Assembly: GCA_963804375.1 (NCBI GenBank)
Contig: CAWDQE010000015.1
Location: 186,001-250,000 of the forward strand
Source of the DNA: JANXQG01 sp963804375
Lineage (GTDB): Bacteria > Planctomycetota > Planctomycetia > Pirellulales > Thermoguttaceae
Direction: 5' to 3'
Length of the DNA: 64,000 nt
The notes beneath the pieces are model-generated. The model worked only from the letters and a program-made list of their open reading frames with translations. It was not told where the DNA came from and searched no databases. Within the stretch, counting starts at the first letter, position 1. The number at the start of each line of letters is the position of its first letter. This document shows, piece after piece, positions 19,459 to 28,823 of this stretch. The translations under genes were made by a program, and so were the position numbers.

Positions 19459-19910
19459 TGGCGAACAAGCGCGGGCCCTGCACCATCCTCATGGCCGACG
19501 ACGATGCCGACGACTGCCTCCTGGTCCAGGAGGCGTTGCGCGAGTCGAAGCAGCCGCACGAGCTGCGGATCGTCCGCGATGGCCAGCAGTTGTTGGATTA
19601 CCTGCGGCGGCGGGGCGACTATCGGCAGTCGCCCAGCGTGCCGCGGCCCGATTTGATATTATTGGATTTGAAGATGCCGCGAAAAGACGGCCGGGAGGCC
19701 CTTAGCGAACTCAAAGCCGACCCCCGCTTGCGGAGCATTCCCATCGTGGTGCTCACGACCTCCACGGCCCGCGACGACATCGGTTTCTGTTACCGCATGG
19801 GCGTGAATTCCTACATTACCAAGCCGGCCACCTTCCGCGGCCTGGTCGATCTGCTGAGTACGTTGAGCAAATATTGGTTCGAACTCGTCGAATTACCGGC
19901 CATGGAGTAG
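19458..19910 (+). CDS. Single-domain Rcp1-like response regulator
   Basis: 150 residues from the ATG that overlaps the kinase stop. A receiver domain with acidic pocket MADDDADDC, phospho-acceptor Asp in ILLDLKMPRKDG, Thr in VLTTST and Lys in SYITKPATF. No output domain follows; such single receivers pass phosphate or bind partners. The insertion DYRQSPSVPRPD after the second strand is typical of Rcp1. Translational overlap marks it as the partner of the kinase; it may relay to the receiver-phosphatase encoded just downstream. Confidence 0.93.
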
Positions 19911-19933
19911 AATATGCGCGAGGGCCCGATCCT

Positions 19934-21115
19934 ATGAAACCGAGCGGTTCGAAGGCCGAACCCCAGAGCGTCCACATCCTTTTGGTCGAGGATGACCCGG
20001 ACGACGTATGGGTCATGCGCAACCTGCTGGGCGACCGCTGGGACGGACCTTTCAAATTGAGCCACGCGGAATTGTTGTCCGCCGGCCTGGAGCGGCTCAG
20101 CGAATTCCCTTTCGACATCATCCTCTTGGATCTGTCGTTGCCCGACAGCCAGGGCCTGGAGACCTTTATCACCATGCACGCGCACGCCAATGAGGTGCCG
20201 ATCGTGGTGCTTTCGGGCTATAACGACGAATCGACCGCCGTGAAGGCCGTACAGGCCGGGGCCCAGGATTACCTGGTCAAGGGCCAGGTGGACGACAATT
20301 TGCTGGTGCGTTCGATCCGCTATGCCATCGAGCGCACGCGGCGGCACAAGGCTGAAGCGGCCCTCCGTGACGCCTCGGAGGAGTTCCGCGCCGCCAAGGA
20401 GATCCAGCAGCGGCTGTTTCCCTCCGAACCGCCCAAGCTGTCCGGCTTCGATATTGCCGGCGCCCTCTATCCGGCCAAGGCCACCGCCGGCGACTACTTC
20501 GACTATATCCCCATGCTGGGCAATTGCCTCGGCGTGGTTGTCGGCGACGTCAGCAGCCACGGCATGGGGCCGGCCCTGTTGATGTCGGAAACGCGGGCCT
20601 GCCTGCGGACCTTGGCCCTGGGCTTCAGCGACGTTGGCGAGATCCTCACGCGGGCAAACCAGATGCTTTCGGCCGACACGCACGATTTCCATTTCGTGAC
20701 CCTCGTCCTGGCCCGGCTCGATCCGGCCCTGGGCGAAGTCGTCTACGGCAGCGCCGGCCAGCGGAGCTACCTGTTGCACAGCGACAGAAGCGTGACGGTG
20801 CTGGACAGCACGGGCCTGCCGTTGGGAGTCGAGGCCGAGACCCGCGTGCCCGCAGCGCCGCCGCTGTTGTTGCAGCCGGGCGACGTGCTGCTGCTGTTGA
20901 CCGACGGGGTTGCGGAGGCCGAGTCGGCCAGTCGCCAGCGCTTTGGCGTCGGCCGGACCCTGGAAGCAATCCAGGCCTGCCGCGACCAGCCCGCCGAGCA
21001 GATGATCGCCGCGTTGCGGCGCGAACTCGCCGCGTTTTGTGCGAACCAGCCAATACAAGACGATGTGACCATCGTCATCGTCAAGTGTTTGGGTCCGACC
21101 GCTGGGGAGGCGTAA
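19934..21115 (+). CDS. Receiver-PP2C (RsbU/SpoIIE-type) serine phosphatase
   Basis: 393 residues from MKPSGSKAEPQSVHIL. An N-terminal receiver (VEDDPDD; ILLDLSLPDSQG with acceptor Asp; VVLSGYNDE; DYLVKGQ) is joined by a helical linker (EEFRAAKEIQQRLFP) to a PP2C-like phosphatase with metal-site residues in AGDYFDYI, GDVSSHGMGPALLM, LLTDGVAEAE and DDVTIVIV. Such proteins dephosphorylate anti-anti-sigma STAS proteins in partner-switching circuits. It lies 23 bases after the Rcp1-like gene, giving a kinase, phosphocarrier and phosphatase chain. No STAS or anti-sigma kinase gene is in the window. Confidence 0.92.
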   Translation: MKPSGSKAEPQSVHILLVEDDPDDVWVMRNLLGDRWDGPFKLSHAELLSAGLERLSEFPFDIILLDLSLPDSQGLETFITMHAHANEVPIVVLSGYNDESTAVKAVQAGAQDYLVKGQVDDNLLVRSIRYAIERTRRHKAEAALRDASEEFRAAKEIQQRLFPSEPPKLSGFDIAGALYPAKATAGDYFDYIPMLGNCLGVVVGDVSSHGMGPALLMSETRACLRTLALGFSDVGEILTRANQMLSADTHDFHFVTLVLARLDPALGEVVYGSAGQRSYLLHSDRSVTVLDSTGLPLGVEAETRVPAAPPLLLQPGDVLLLLTDGVAEAESASRQRFGVGRTLEAIQACRDQPAEQMIAALRRELAAFCANQPIQDDVTIVIVKCLGPTAGEA

Positions 21116-21137
21116 GCAAGGGAGTGCAAATCACCAC

Positions 21138-21197
21138 GTAGGATGGACTTCCGAGTCCGTCCGCCGAAACCCGGACGGACGCGGAGGTCCATCCTCC
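21138..21197. repeat. Palindromic repeat (family D)
   Basis: Arms of 26 bp (21138-21163 and 21172-21197) pair with three mismatches around an 8-base loop; the arm begins GTAGGATGGACTTCCGAGTC. A relative lies at 60671-60722. It sits between the phosphatase gene and the next start, which has its own AAAGGAG site. Confidence 0.88.
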
Positions 21198-21222
21198 TTC
21201 AAGTTGCAAAGGAGTGCCTGAA

Positions 21223-22540
21223 ATGGAACGGAATCTATTTTCTGTGCTGGCCGCGGGCCTGGTCTTCTGGGCGGCGGTTTTCACATGGAACCAATCGACC
21301 CGGGCCGCTTTGTGCAGCGAATGCCGGGACAAGATGTTCATCGAATCGGAAGGCAAGTGTATCGATTGCGGCGGTCCAACCGCCAGCGGCGCCCTGAAGC
21401 TTTGCCCGAAGTGCAGTGCGAAGCGGCACCAGTGCGAACATTGCCTCGCCGCGACAACGGAAAAGGACGAGGCCGCTGCCGCGGGCCCGCCGGCCGATCC
21501 GCTGCCGGATAAGCCGAATAGTGTCGATGCTCACAGCGGTGATCATCAGGGCAAGCCGCGCCAGGACTGGACCGCGCCGGTCGCCGGCGACAGTCCGACC
21601 AAACCGGATGCAACGGCTGCGGCCCAGACCGCGGGTCCCGAAATCAACCCGCTCCCACCCGTCGCGGCGAAAACGGAAAGCCCGGCGCCGGCGGAGATTT
21701 TGCCGGAGAGCAGACCGCCCGCCGACCATGAGCACATGGTGCCCGTGCCACCCGATCCCGTAGCCGCGGTCAAACTCAAGCCGATCAATCCGGCCAAGGC
21801 CGGCGTCTATACGGCGGGAAAGTGGCACTATCAGATGCAGATTCTCAGCCCCGGAACCCGTAGCGAGGGCCGCTGGGGCTGGTTGACCTACGACGGCCAG
21901 AAACTGCCGCGGGGCGCGGTCAATGACTACTACAATACCCCCTGGGGTCCGATGTATTGGGTCGATGTGCCGACGAGCGCCTGGGGACTCCACGGCTGGA
22001 TGCCGGTCCCTCTGGCACAGAACCGGCGGCAAGGCCGGGCGCTCGAATGCGCCGACCTCGACTTTGGCCGCCGCGCCAACCCAGCCAGGAACCGCCGCCA
22101 CCGGCATTCCGGGGCCGGCGCCCTCCTCCGGAGCTGCCGCGCCGACGAGCCCGCGGGTACAGACGCTGGAAATCAACAAGTCGCACAACGGCCAGTTGGC
22201 CCGGCTGCGGGTCGGCAATGTTCTCGTGATCCGGCTGCCTGGCAATCCGGCGCTGGGCTATCAATGGCAGGCCGCCACCACGAACAGTCCGGCCGTACGG
22301 CTGACGGTGCGGCCGCAGTATTCGCCGCCCGCACCGACCGCCGCGCAGACGGCGGCCATGGGCACGTACACGTTTACTTTCCAGGCCGTGCAGCCAGGAA
22401 GCGGCTCGATCCGCCTGTATTACGTCCGTCCCAGCGACCCGGGTCACCCGCGCGATTCTTTCGCGGTGGGCGTCAATGTCTCGCCCGCGACCGCCACCGT
22501 TCGGCCCACGGCCCTTGCACCTTCCGCGGCCTCGCGATAG
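21223..22540 (+). CDS. Zinc-ribbon and chagasin-like (I42) anchored protein, frameshifted
   Basis: About 439 residues. ATG of MERNLFSVLAAG chosen because AAAGGAG is 8 bases upstream. An N-terminal membrane helix is followed by two CxxC pairs (LCSECRDKM, CIDCGG, CPKCSAKRHQCEHC), a zinc-ribbon-like head; then a Pro/Ala linker and an unknown domain (GVYTAGKWHYQMQILSPG ... YYNTPWGPMYWVDVP). The frame breaks near 22020-22075 (one extra base). The second part, in the next frame, is chagasin-like: GQLARLRVGNVLVIRL, NPALGYQW (the NPTTGY loop), GTYTFTFQAVQPGSGSIRLYYVRPS (the GxGG/RPW region). Chagasin-type inhibitors block papain-like cysteine proteases, so this may be an anchored inhibitor. The joined product is inferred. 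Confidence 0.72.
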
Positions 22541-22698
22541 CCGTGTAGTTTCTCATTCTATAGGTCCTGATGAATGACAGGAAAATGGGGGACCGCACGC
22601 AAGTCTTTCTGTCATAAGAGAATTCGTGGCACCTTGGCGATCTCTGGTAATCCCGTTCAAAAAAGAGTAGGATCATAGCTGTACCCAAGGAGATCACG

Positions 22699-24295
22699 AT
22701 GACCACTTTTTTCTGGGGGCGAGGCTTGTATGACCGCGCCGCTTGGCTGTTTTTTTTTGCAATGGTTTCTCTGGCCGCCGTCGATCGGCTCTTGGCCGCC
22801 GACACGGCCAAGGACCTGGTGAAGAACGGCTCCGCGCTCTTGGAAAAAAGGCAGTTCGACGAAGCCATCGTCACGTTCACCAAGGCTATTGCTATCGACG
22901 GCCGCAGCGCCGCTGCTTTCGGGCTCCGCGGGCGGGCCTATGCGAACAAGGGTGAATTGGAAAAGGCCATCGCCAACCTCAACGTCGCCATTCGCCTGGA
23001 CGCCAGCCAGCCTTCCGCTCACTTCGATCGCGGCTTCGCCCATTTGCACCAGGCCAGTTATGAGAAGGCCATCGTCGACTACAACGAGGCCATCCGCCTG
23101 AACCCGAAATATGCCGACGCCTATCGCGACCGGGGCTACGCCCGGGTAATGTCGGGCAAGCCCCGCGACGGCCTGCCAGACCTGAACCGTGCGCTGGAAC
23201 TCAACCCGCAAGACGAGGCGGCCTATAACAGTCGCGGGGAGGCCTACGCACGCCTGGCAGAGTGGGACTTGGCCATCGCCGACTATGATCGTGCGCTAAA
23301 GCTCGATCCGAAGGACGCAACTACTTGGGCCGACCGCGGCTATGCGAAGACCATGAACAACGATTTGGACAACGCCCTGGCAGACCTGAATCACGCCGTG
23401 GAATTGTCCGCCGAGGAACCATCGACGTGGTTCACCCGGGGCTTTTGCCGTTTTCGCCGGGGCGAGACCGCCAAAGCCCTCGCCGACTACGACCAGGCCC
23501 TCAAGCTCGATGCCGATTATGCCGACGCCCGTCGCGAGCGGGGTTTCGTCCGCGGGCTGAAGGACGACTTCGAGAAGGCCTTCGAGGACCTCGATCGGGC
23601 GGTGCAACTGAGTCAGGAAAGCGGCGCAGGCCCGACTCCGCCGCGGCATCATCTACGCGCGAAAACACCAGTTCGACAAGGCCCTGGCCGATCTCAACGA
23701 GGCCTTGAAACTGGACGCCGACAGCGCCGAGGCCCGCTTCCACCGCGCGGTGGTTTACCTGAATACGGATAAGCTCGAGGAGGCGGTGGCCGATTACCGC
23801 GAAGTGATCAAGCTCGATCCCCACGATGCGGAGGCGTACAAGAAGTGGGACGTCAACCCGGAAGCCGTCGGGGGGCAGTCGAATGTGCAGCGGCTGGAAA
23901 AGGCCATGGCGAAGCATCAGCCCGAGGCCAAGGAGCATTACGTCAAGGGAATCGCCCTGCACAAGGAAGGAAAACTCGTGGAGGCCATTGCCGAATACGA
24001 CAAGGCGGTGCTCCTCTATCCGCGCTGTCCCGAGGTGCATTATAATCGAGGTTTGGCCTACCGTGCCCACGGCGACCTGGAGCAGGCCGCCGTTGACTAC
24101 ACCCAGGCGATCGAACTCGATCCGAAACTCACGGCCGCATATTCGAACCGCGGCTACGTGAACTTCAAACTGGGCGACATCGCCGGGGCCCTGGCCGATT
24201 TCAAGAAGGTCCTGGAGCTTGATCCCCAGAACGCCGACGCGAAGAAGAGTATTGAAGTCATCGAGAAAATGCAGAAACAGGGAGATTCGCAATGA
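22699..24295 (+). CDS. Exported TPR protein, frameshifted
   Basis: About 532 residues; ATG after AAGGAGATCACG. A signal or anchor sequence (RAAWLFFFAMVSLAAVDRL) is followed by about twelve 34-residue tetratricopeptide repeats (for example DEAIVTFTKAIAIDGRSAAAFGLRGRAYANKG style units). The frame breaks near 23620: SQESGAG ends one frame and AQARLRRGIIYARKHQFDKAL continues in the other, one extra base being present. A loop (KKWDVNPEAVGGQSNVQ) interrupts the last repeats. It is a protein-protein scaffold; its stop overlaps the start of the mutarotase gene by 4 bases. Confidence 0.82.
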
Positions 24296-25602
24296 AGTGG
24301 TTCCTTTCCCGCACCCTTGGCATCCTCGTCGCTGTCGCCCTGATCGTGGCCGGCGGCTGCTCGGACCAGCCCGATAAGTCGCAAGGCAAAGCAAGCGGTC
24401 AGAAGTCCGGGGACGCAAAGAATTCGGCGCTCAAACCGGCGGATAGCAAGTCGACCGGCAGTACGCCAAACGAGACCAAGACGAAGGATGCCAATCCTGA
24501 AATCAAACCCGCCCCTTCTAAACCTGCTGTCGATGAGAAAAAAATGAGCGTCACGAAAGAAGCGTACGGCAAACTGCCCGATGGAACCCTGATCGATCAA
24601 TACACCTTGTCCAACCCGAACGGGCTGAAGGTCAAGATCATCACTTATGGTGCGATCATAACCTCGGTCGAGACGCCCGATCGCAACGGCAAGATCGAGA
24701 ACATCACGCTCCACCGCGACTCGTTGGCCGACTACATGGAGATGAAGGACGGCAAGCCAACCACGCCCTACTTCGGGGCCACGGTCGGCCGCTACGGCAA
24801 CCGCATCGCCAAGGGCCGCTTCACGCTGGACGGCAAGGAATACAAACTGGCCGTCAACAACGGCCCCAACGCCCTGCATGGCGGACTGAAGGGTTTCGAT
24901 AAGGTTGTCTGGAATGCCGAAAAGGTCGAGACACCCGACACTGTCGGCGTGGCTTTTACCTACACGAGCCCCGACGGCGACGAAGGATATCCCGGCACCC
25001 TCAAGGTCAAGGTCACCTACAGCCTGACCGACAAGGATGAGCTCAAAATGGACTACGAGGCCACGACCGACAAGACCACGGTCCTCAATCTCACCAACCA
25101 TGCCTATTGGAACCTTGCCGGGGCCGGCAACGGCGATATCCTCAAGCACGAACTGATGATCAACGCCGATCGCTTCCTGCCCGTGGACAGCACGCTGATC
25201 CCGCTGGGGCGTCTCGACCCAGTCAAGGGCACGGCCATGGACTTCACCGTGCCGAAGGCGATCGGCAAGGATATGGCCCAGGTCGAAGGCGGCTACGATC
25301 ACTGCTATGTCCTCGTGCGCAAGGACGACGGATTGAGCTTGGCCGCGAGGGTTACGGAGCCGATCAGCGGCCGCGTGATGGAGGTCTACACTACGCAGCC
25401 GGCAGTCCAGTTCTACGGCGGCAACTTCCTCGACGGCACGATCACGGCCGGCGGCAAGACCTACGAGAAGCACTACGGCCTCTGCCTGGAGACGCAGCAC
25501 TACCCCGATTCACCGAACCAGAAAGATTTCCCCACGACCGTGCTCAAACCGGGCGAGACCTACAAGCAATCGACGGTCCACAAGTTCAGCGTGCAGAAGT
25601 AA
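24292..25602 (+). CDS. Lipoprotein aldose 1-epimerase (galactose mutarotase)
   Basis: 436 residues. N-terminal lipobox (VAGGCS) followed by a Lys/Ser/Pro linker to residue 85, then a full GalM domain: substrate-binding NALHGGLKGFDKVVW and catalytic NLTNHAYWNLAG histidines, and catalytic Glu in CLETQHYPDSPNQ. It interconverts alpha and beta anomers of aldoses. Unlike the usual cytoplasmic GalM, this one is predicted to be lipid-anchored outside the cytoplasm, fitting use of external sugars. It overlaps the TPR gene by four bases (ATGA). Confidence 0.93.
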   Translation: MKWFLSRTLGILVAVALIVAGGCSDQPDKSQGKASGQKSGDAKNSALKPADSKSTGSTPNETKTKDANPEIKPAPSKPAVDEKKMSVTKEAYGKLPDGTLIDQYTLSNPNGLKVKIITYGAIITSVETPDRNGKIENITLHRDSLADYMEMKDGKPTTPYFGATVGRYGNRIAKGRFTLDGKEYKLAVNNGPNALHGGLKGFDKVVWNAEKVETPDTVGVAFTYTSPDGDEGYPGTLKVKVTYSLTDKDELKMDYEATTDKTTVLNLTNHAYWNLAGAGNGDILKHELMINADRFLPVDSTLIPLGRLDPVKGTAMDFTVPKAIGKDMAQVEGGYDHCYVLVRKDDGLSLAARVTEPISGRVMEVYTTQPAVQFYGGNFLDGTITAGGKTYEKHYGLCLETQHYPDSPNQKDFPTTVLKPGETYKQSTVHKFSVQK

Positions 25603-25611
25603 AGTGAGGGC

Positions 25612-27030
25612 ATGTCCGCCATCCGTTGTCCGTATTGCGGTACGCAATGCACGGACGCCGCGGGGCACCCGCGTGCCGGGTACCCGCGTGCGGGTGGCGG
25701 CGATTCGGCGTTTGTCTGCCGCAGTTGCGGCAAGGCGGTGGAACCGCCTTTGACGGGCAATAGCGAATCGGCGCCGCCGCTGCAGAATTCCGGCGGTGGC
25801 AACGACCGCTGGTCGGAGGGGCCGCCGGAAGAGTCGGCCAATCGCTGGTCGGCCCAACCCCCGCTGGGCGACGAGAGCTCATCGAGCGAGTCGGTGAGCC
25901 AGACCTCGATTCTGCCACACGACGAATTGGCCCAACCGGTTGTCGTGCGCCCGCCCACCACGCCGTTGGTTTGGTTCCTGATCGTGCTGGCGCTGTTCCT
26001 GGCGGCTCTGATTGGTGTGACCGTTCTAGCCCGTTCGATTCGGCCGTGGCTCGCCGCGCGGAGGGCCGCAGCCCAACAGGCCACGGTCGAATACTGGCTG
26101 CCGCGATTCGACAGCGGCGACGAAGCGAACCGGCGCGAGGCCGCCCGGGCGATCGTGGCCCTGGGTCCCAATGCCGTCTGCCGCACGCTGGACCACATCT
26201 CGAAGGATCCGGGCAACGGAAAGCAATTCCAATTTGTCCTTGGCTCGCTCCACACGCTGGCCGACGTGGGCGCCGAGGTCGTGCCCGGCTTATGTGAAGG
26301 CATTCGCTCGCCGGAGCCCAAGATTCGTGCCGCGGCCGTCGAAGTCCTGCAGCAAATGGGGGCCACCGGCCGAGAGGCGCGCGACAGTTTGTTGGCCACC
26401 CTCGATGACGCCAACCAATGGGTCCGTTATGACACGATCGACGCCTTGGGCTATCTTGGTGCGGAGGGTGCGCCGGCCGTGAAGCGTCTTACCGAGTTGG
26501 TTGCCTCGCCGGAATCCTTCGTACGGCGGCATGCGATCGACGCATTGGGCCGGATCGGACCTGCGGCTGGCGACGCCGTGCCGGCGTTGAAAACGGCCGC
26601 AGACGGCGATCCGGATGCGACGATCCGCTCGCACGCGTCGCTGGCCCTGAAGCAGATCGAGGTCGCGCGACTTGCCCGCGAAGCCCGCTACGAAGCCACC
26701 GGTCAAATGAAGCAATGGATCAAGGCGCTCCAGGACGATGACACGCCTGCGGCCATCGCCGCCGCAGAGGCCGTGGGAGCAATGAGGTCGCAAGGCGAGC
26801 CCGCGGCGTCCAGTCTGGCCTTGATGCTGCACCATGCCGATCGCAGCCGGCGGCTGGCCGCGGCCGTTGCGCTGGGGCGTTTAGGGCTTGCCGCCGCCGA
26901 TTTCACTCTCACGCTCGAAGCTGCCTCCAGGGAGGAGGATGCGGAGGTCCGTGCCGCGGCGGCCAAAGCCCTGGAGCTGCCGGCCAAGCCCATGACAAAC
27001 CACGAAATACGCGAAACACACGAAAATTGA
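25612..27030 (+). CDS. Zinc-ribbon, single-TM, HEAT-repeat protein
   Basis: 472 residues. An N-terminal zinc ribbon (IRCPYCGTQC ... FVCRSCGK), split by a Gly/Pro/Arg insert (GHPRAGYPRAGGG) that looks like a translated palindromic repeat (25658-25700). A Ser/Pro linker leads to a transmembrane helix (VWFLIVLALFLAALIGVTVL, about 122-142) and about eight HEAT/PBS-like helical repeats (PEPKIRAAAVEVLQQMG, NQWVRYDTIDALGYLG, ESFVRRHAIDALGRIG). The C-terminal MTNHEIRETHEN is coded by a CACGAAATACGCGAAA-type motif. An anchored scaffold; the zinc head faces one side and the solenoid the other. Role unknown. Confidence 0.8.
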   Translation: MSAIRCPYCGTQCTDAAGHPRAGYPRAGGGDSAFVCRSCGKAVEPPLTGNSESAPPLQNSGGGNDRWSEGPPEESANRWSAQPPLGDESSSSESVSQTSILPHDELAQPVVVRPPTTPLVWFLIVLALFLAALIGVTVLARSIRPWLAARRAAAQQATVEYWLPRFDSGDEANRREAARAIVALGPNAVCRTLDHISKDPGNGKQFQFVLGSLHTLADVGAEVVPGLCEGIRSPEPKIRAAAVEVLQQMGATGREARDSLLATLDDANQWVRYDTIDALGYLGAEGAPAVKRLTELVASPESFVRRHAIDALGRIGPAAGDAVPALKTAADGDPDATIRSHASLALKQIEVARLAREARYEATGQMKQWIKALQDDDTPAAIAAAEAVGAMRSQGEPAASSLALMLHHADRSRRLAAAVALGRLGLAAADFTLTLEAASREEDAEVRAAAAKALELPAKPMTNHEIRETHEN

Positions 27031-28823
27031 CCGAGAACTGTCCAAGAGTCGTGCTTTACGATGCGTCGGCCGGCGCCTGGCAAAGCTTCGCTGGCCCCTG
27101 CGAGGTCGTCGAGACCTGCCGCCATGATGAGGTGCTGGACTGCCTGCGGCGGGTGGAGCACCGGGTGGAATCGCAGGGTCTTCACGCAGCCGGATTCGTC
27201 AGCTACGAGGCGGCCACCGCCTTCGATCGCGCGCTCACCGTCCGCGAAGCCCCAGGGTTTCCGTTGTTGTGGTTTGGGGTGTTTCCCACCGTGCACTCGA
27301 TCGCGCTTCCGGCACGCGGCGGCGCGCATTCGCCGCGCAACACGTTGTGGCGGCCCTCGGTCACAGCGGACGAGTACGCCGCCGCTATCGCCCGGCTTCG
27401 CGAGGCGATCGCCGCCGGTGAAACGTACCAGGTGAACTATACCTTCCGCCTCAGGCAATCGGCTCATCGCGATCCCTGGAAGGTCTTCGAGGACCTCGTT
27501 GCCGCCCAACCCCCGCCGCATGCAGCCTATGTCGAGACGGAGCGTTTTGCCATCTGCTCGGCATCGCCGGAGTTGTTCTTCGCGCTGGACGGCCGACGCA
27601 TTGTTTCACGGCCCATGAAAGGCACAATCGCCCGCGGCCGCTGGTACGAAGAAGACCTGGTCCGCTCGGGCGAATTGGCCGCATCGGCGAAGAACCGGGC
27701 GGAAAATGCCATGATCGTGGACATGATGCGCAACGACCTGGGCCGGATCGCCCGCGTGGGCAGCGTGCAGGTGAGCGACTTGTTCCGCCTCGAGCGGTAC
27801 CCGACGCTCTGGCAGATGACCTCCTGCGTGTCGGCCGAGACCGACGCCGGGCTGGCCGAGATCTTCGCCGCGCTTTTTCCCTGCGCGTCGATTACGGGCG
27901 CCCCGAAGGCCAGCACGATGCGGATCATCGCCCGCAGCGAAACCGAGCCGCGGCGGATCTATACGGGCAGCATCGGCTGGATCCAGCCCGGACGCCGTGC
28001 CCGGTTCAACGTGGCGATTCGCACCGTGCTCATCGACAAAGCGGGCGGCGAGGCCGAGTATGGCGTGGGCGGCGGGGTCGTCTGGGACTCGACGCCGCAG
28101 GGCGAGTATGACGAGTGCCTGCTGAAGGCCAGGATCCTCAGCGCCCCGCGGCCGGCGTTCTCGCTTCTGGAGACACTGCTCTGGAGGCCCGGGGACGGAT
28201 ACTTCTGCCTGAGCGAGCACCTGCGGCGGTTGCGCGAATCGGCGGAGTATTTTCAGTTTCCGCACTGTGCCGAGGCCGCTGCCAACGAACTTGCCGCCCT
28301 GGCCGCAAGGCTGCCGCCCGCGCCGCACAAGATCCGCCTGCTGGTTGCCCGTAGCGGCGAAGTCACTTGCCAGTCGAAGCCGATTCGGGACGGAGAGTTC
28401 CCCGATCCGGTCCGCCTGGAACTGTCCGCAAGCCCGATTGATGCGTCGGACGTGTTCCTTTATCACAAGACAACGCATCGCGAAGTCTACGCGGCCGCGC
28501 AGAACGGTTGCCGCGAGGGCGACGACGTGCTGCTCTACAATCAACTCGGCGAGATGACGGAGACACTCCGCGGCAACCTTGTGGTCCGCTGCGGCGACGA
28601 CCTTTGGACGCCGCCCGTATCGTGCGGCCTGCTGCCGGGGACGTATCGTGCCCAACTCTTGGCCGAAGGCAAGATCCGCGAGCGCGTGGTCCCGCTGGAA
28701 ATGCTTTCCCAGTGCGATGAGTTGTTCTTCATCAATTCCGTGCGGCTTTGGCGGAAGGCACGACTTGTCGGTCCGCGCGACGCTCGATTGCTTGCCGCAG
28801 AACTTCGGGCGAAAGCTCGCTGA
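27027..28823 (+). CDS. pabB: PabB-PabC fusion: aminodeoxychorismate synthase I / lyase
   Basis: 598 residues, TTG start overlapping the HEAT stop by four bases. The N-terminal part (about 1-375) is the chorismate-binding ADC synthase component I: GETYQVNYTFRLR, ASPELFF, RPMKGTIARG, KNRAENAMIVDMMRNDLGR, ASITGAPKASTM, GVGGGVVWDS. It makes 4-amino-4-deoxychorismate from chorismate. The C-terminal part (about 385-598) is a fold-type IV PLP lyase (YHKTTHREVY with the probable Schiff-base Lys; NQLGEMTETLRGNLVV) that releases pyruvate to give p-aminobenzoate for folate. PabA (glutaminase) is not nearby. The 3' end overlaps the convergent HAD gene by 92 bases. Confidence 0.95.
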   Translation: MTENCPRVVLYDASAGAWQSFAGPCEVVETCRHDEVLDCLRRVEHRVESQGLHAAGFVSYEAATAFDRALTVREAPGFPLLWFGVFPTVHSIALPARGGAHSPRNTLWRPSVTADEYAAAIARLREAIAAGETYQVNYTFRLRQSAHRDPWKVFEDLVAAQPPPHAAYVETERFAICSASPELFFALDGRRIVSRPMKGTIARGRWYEEDLVRSGELAASAKNRAENAMIVDMMRNDLGRIARVGSVQVSDLFRLERYPTLWQMTSCVSAETDAGLAEIFAALFPCASITGAPKASTMRIIARSETEPRRIYTGSIGWIQPGRRARFNVAIRTVLIDKAGGEAEYGVGGGVVWDSTPQGEYDECLLKARILSAPRPAFSLLETLLWRPGDGYFCLSEHLRRLRESAEYFQFPHCAEAAANELAALAARLPPAPHKIRLLVARSGEVTCQSKPIRDGEFPDPVRLELSASPIDASDVFLYHKTTHREVYAAAQNGCREGDDVLLYNQLGEMTETLRGNLVVRCGDDLWTPPVSCGLLPGTYRAQLLAEGKIRERVVPLEMLSQCDELFFINSVRLWRKARLVGPRDARLLAAELRAKAR

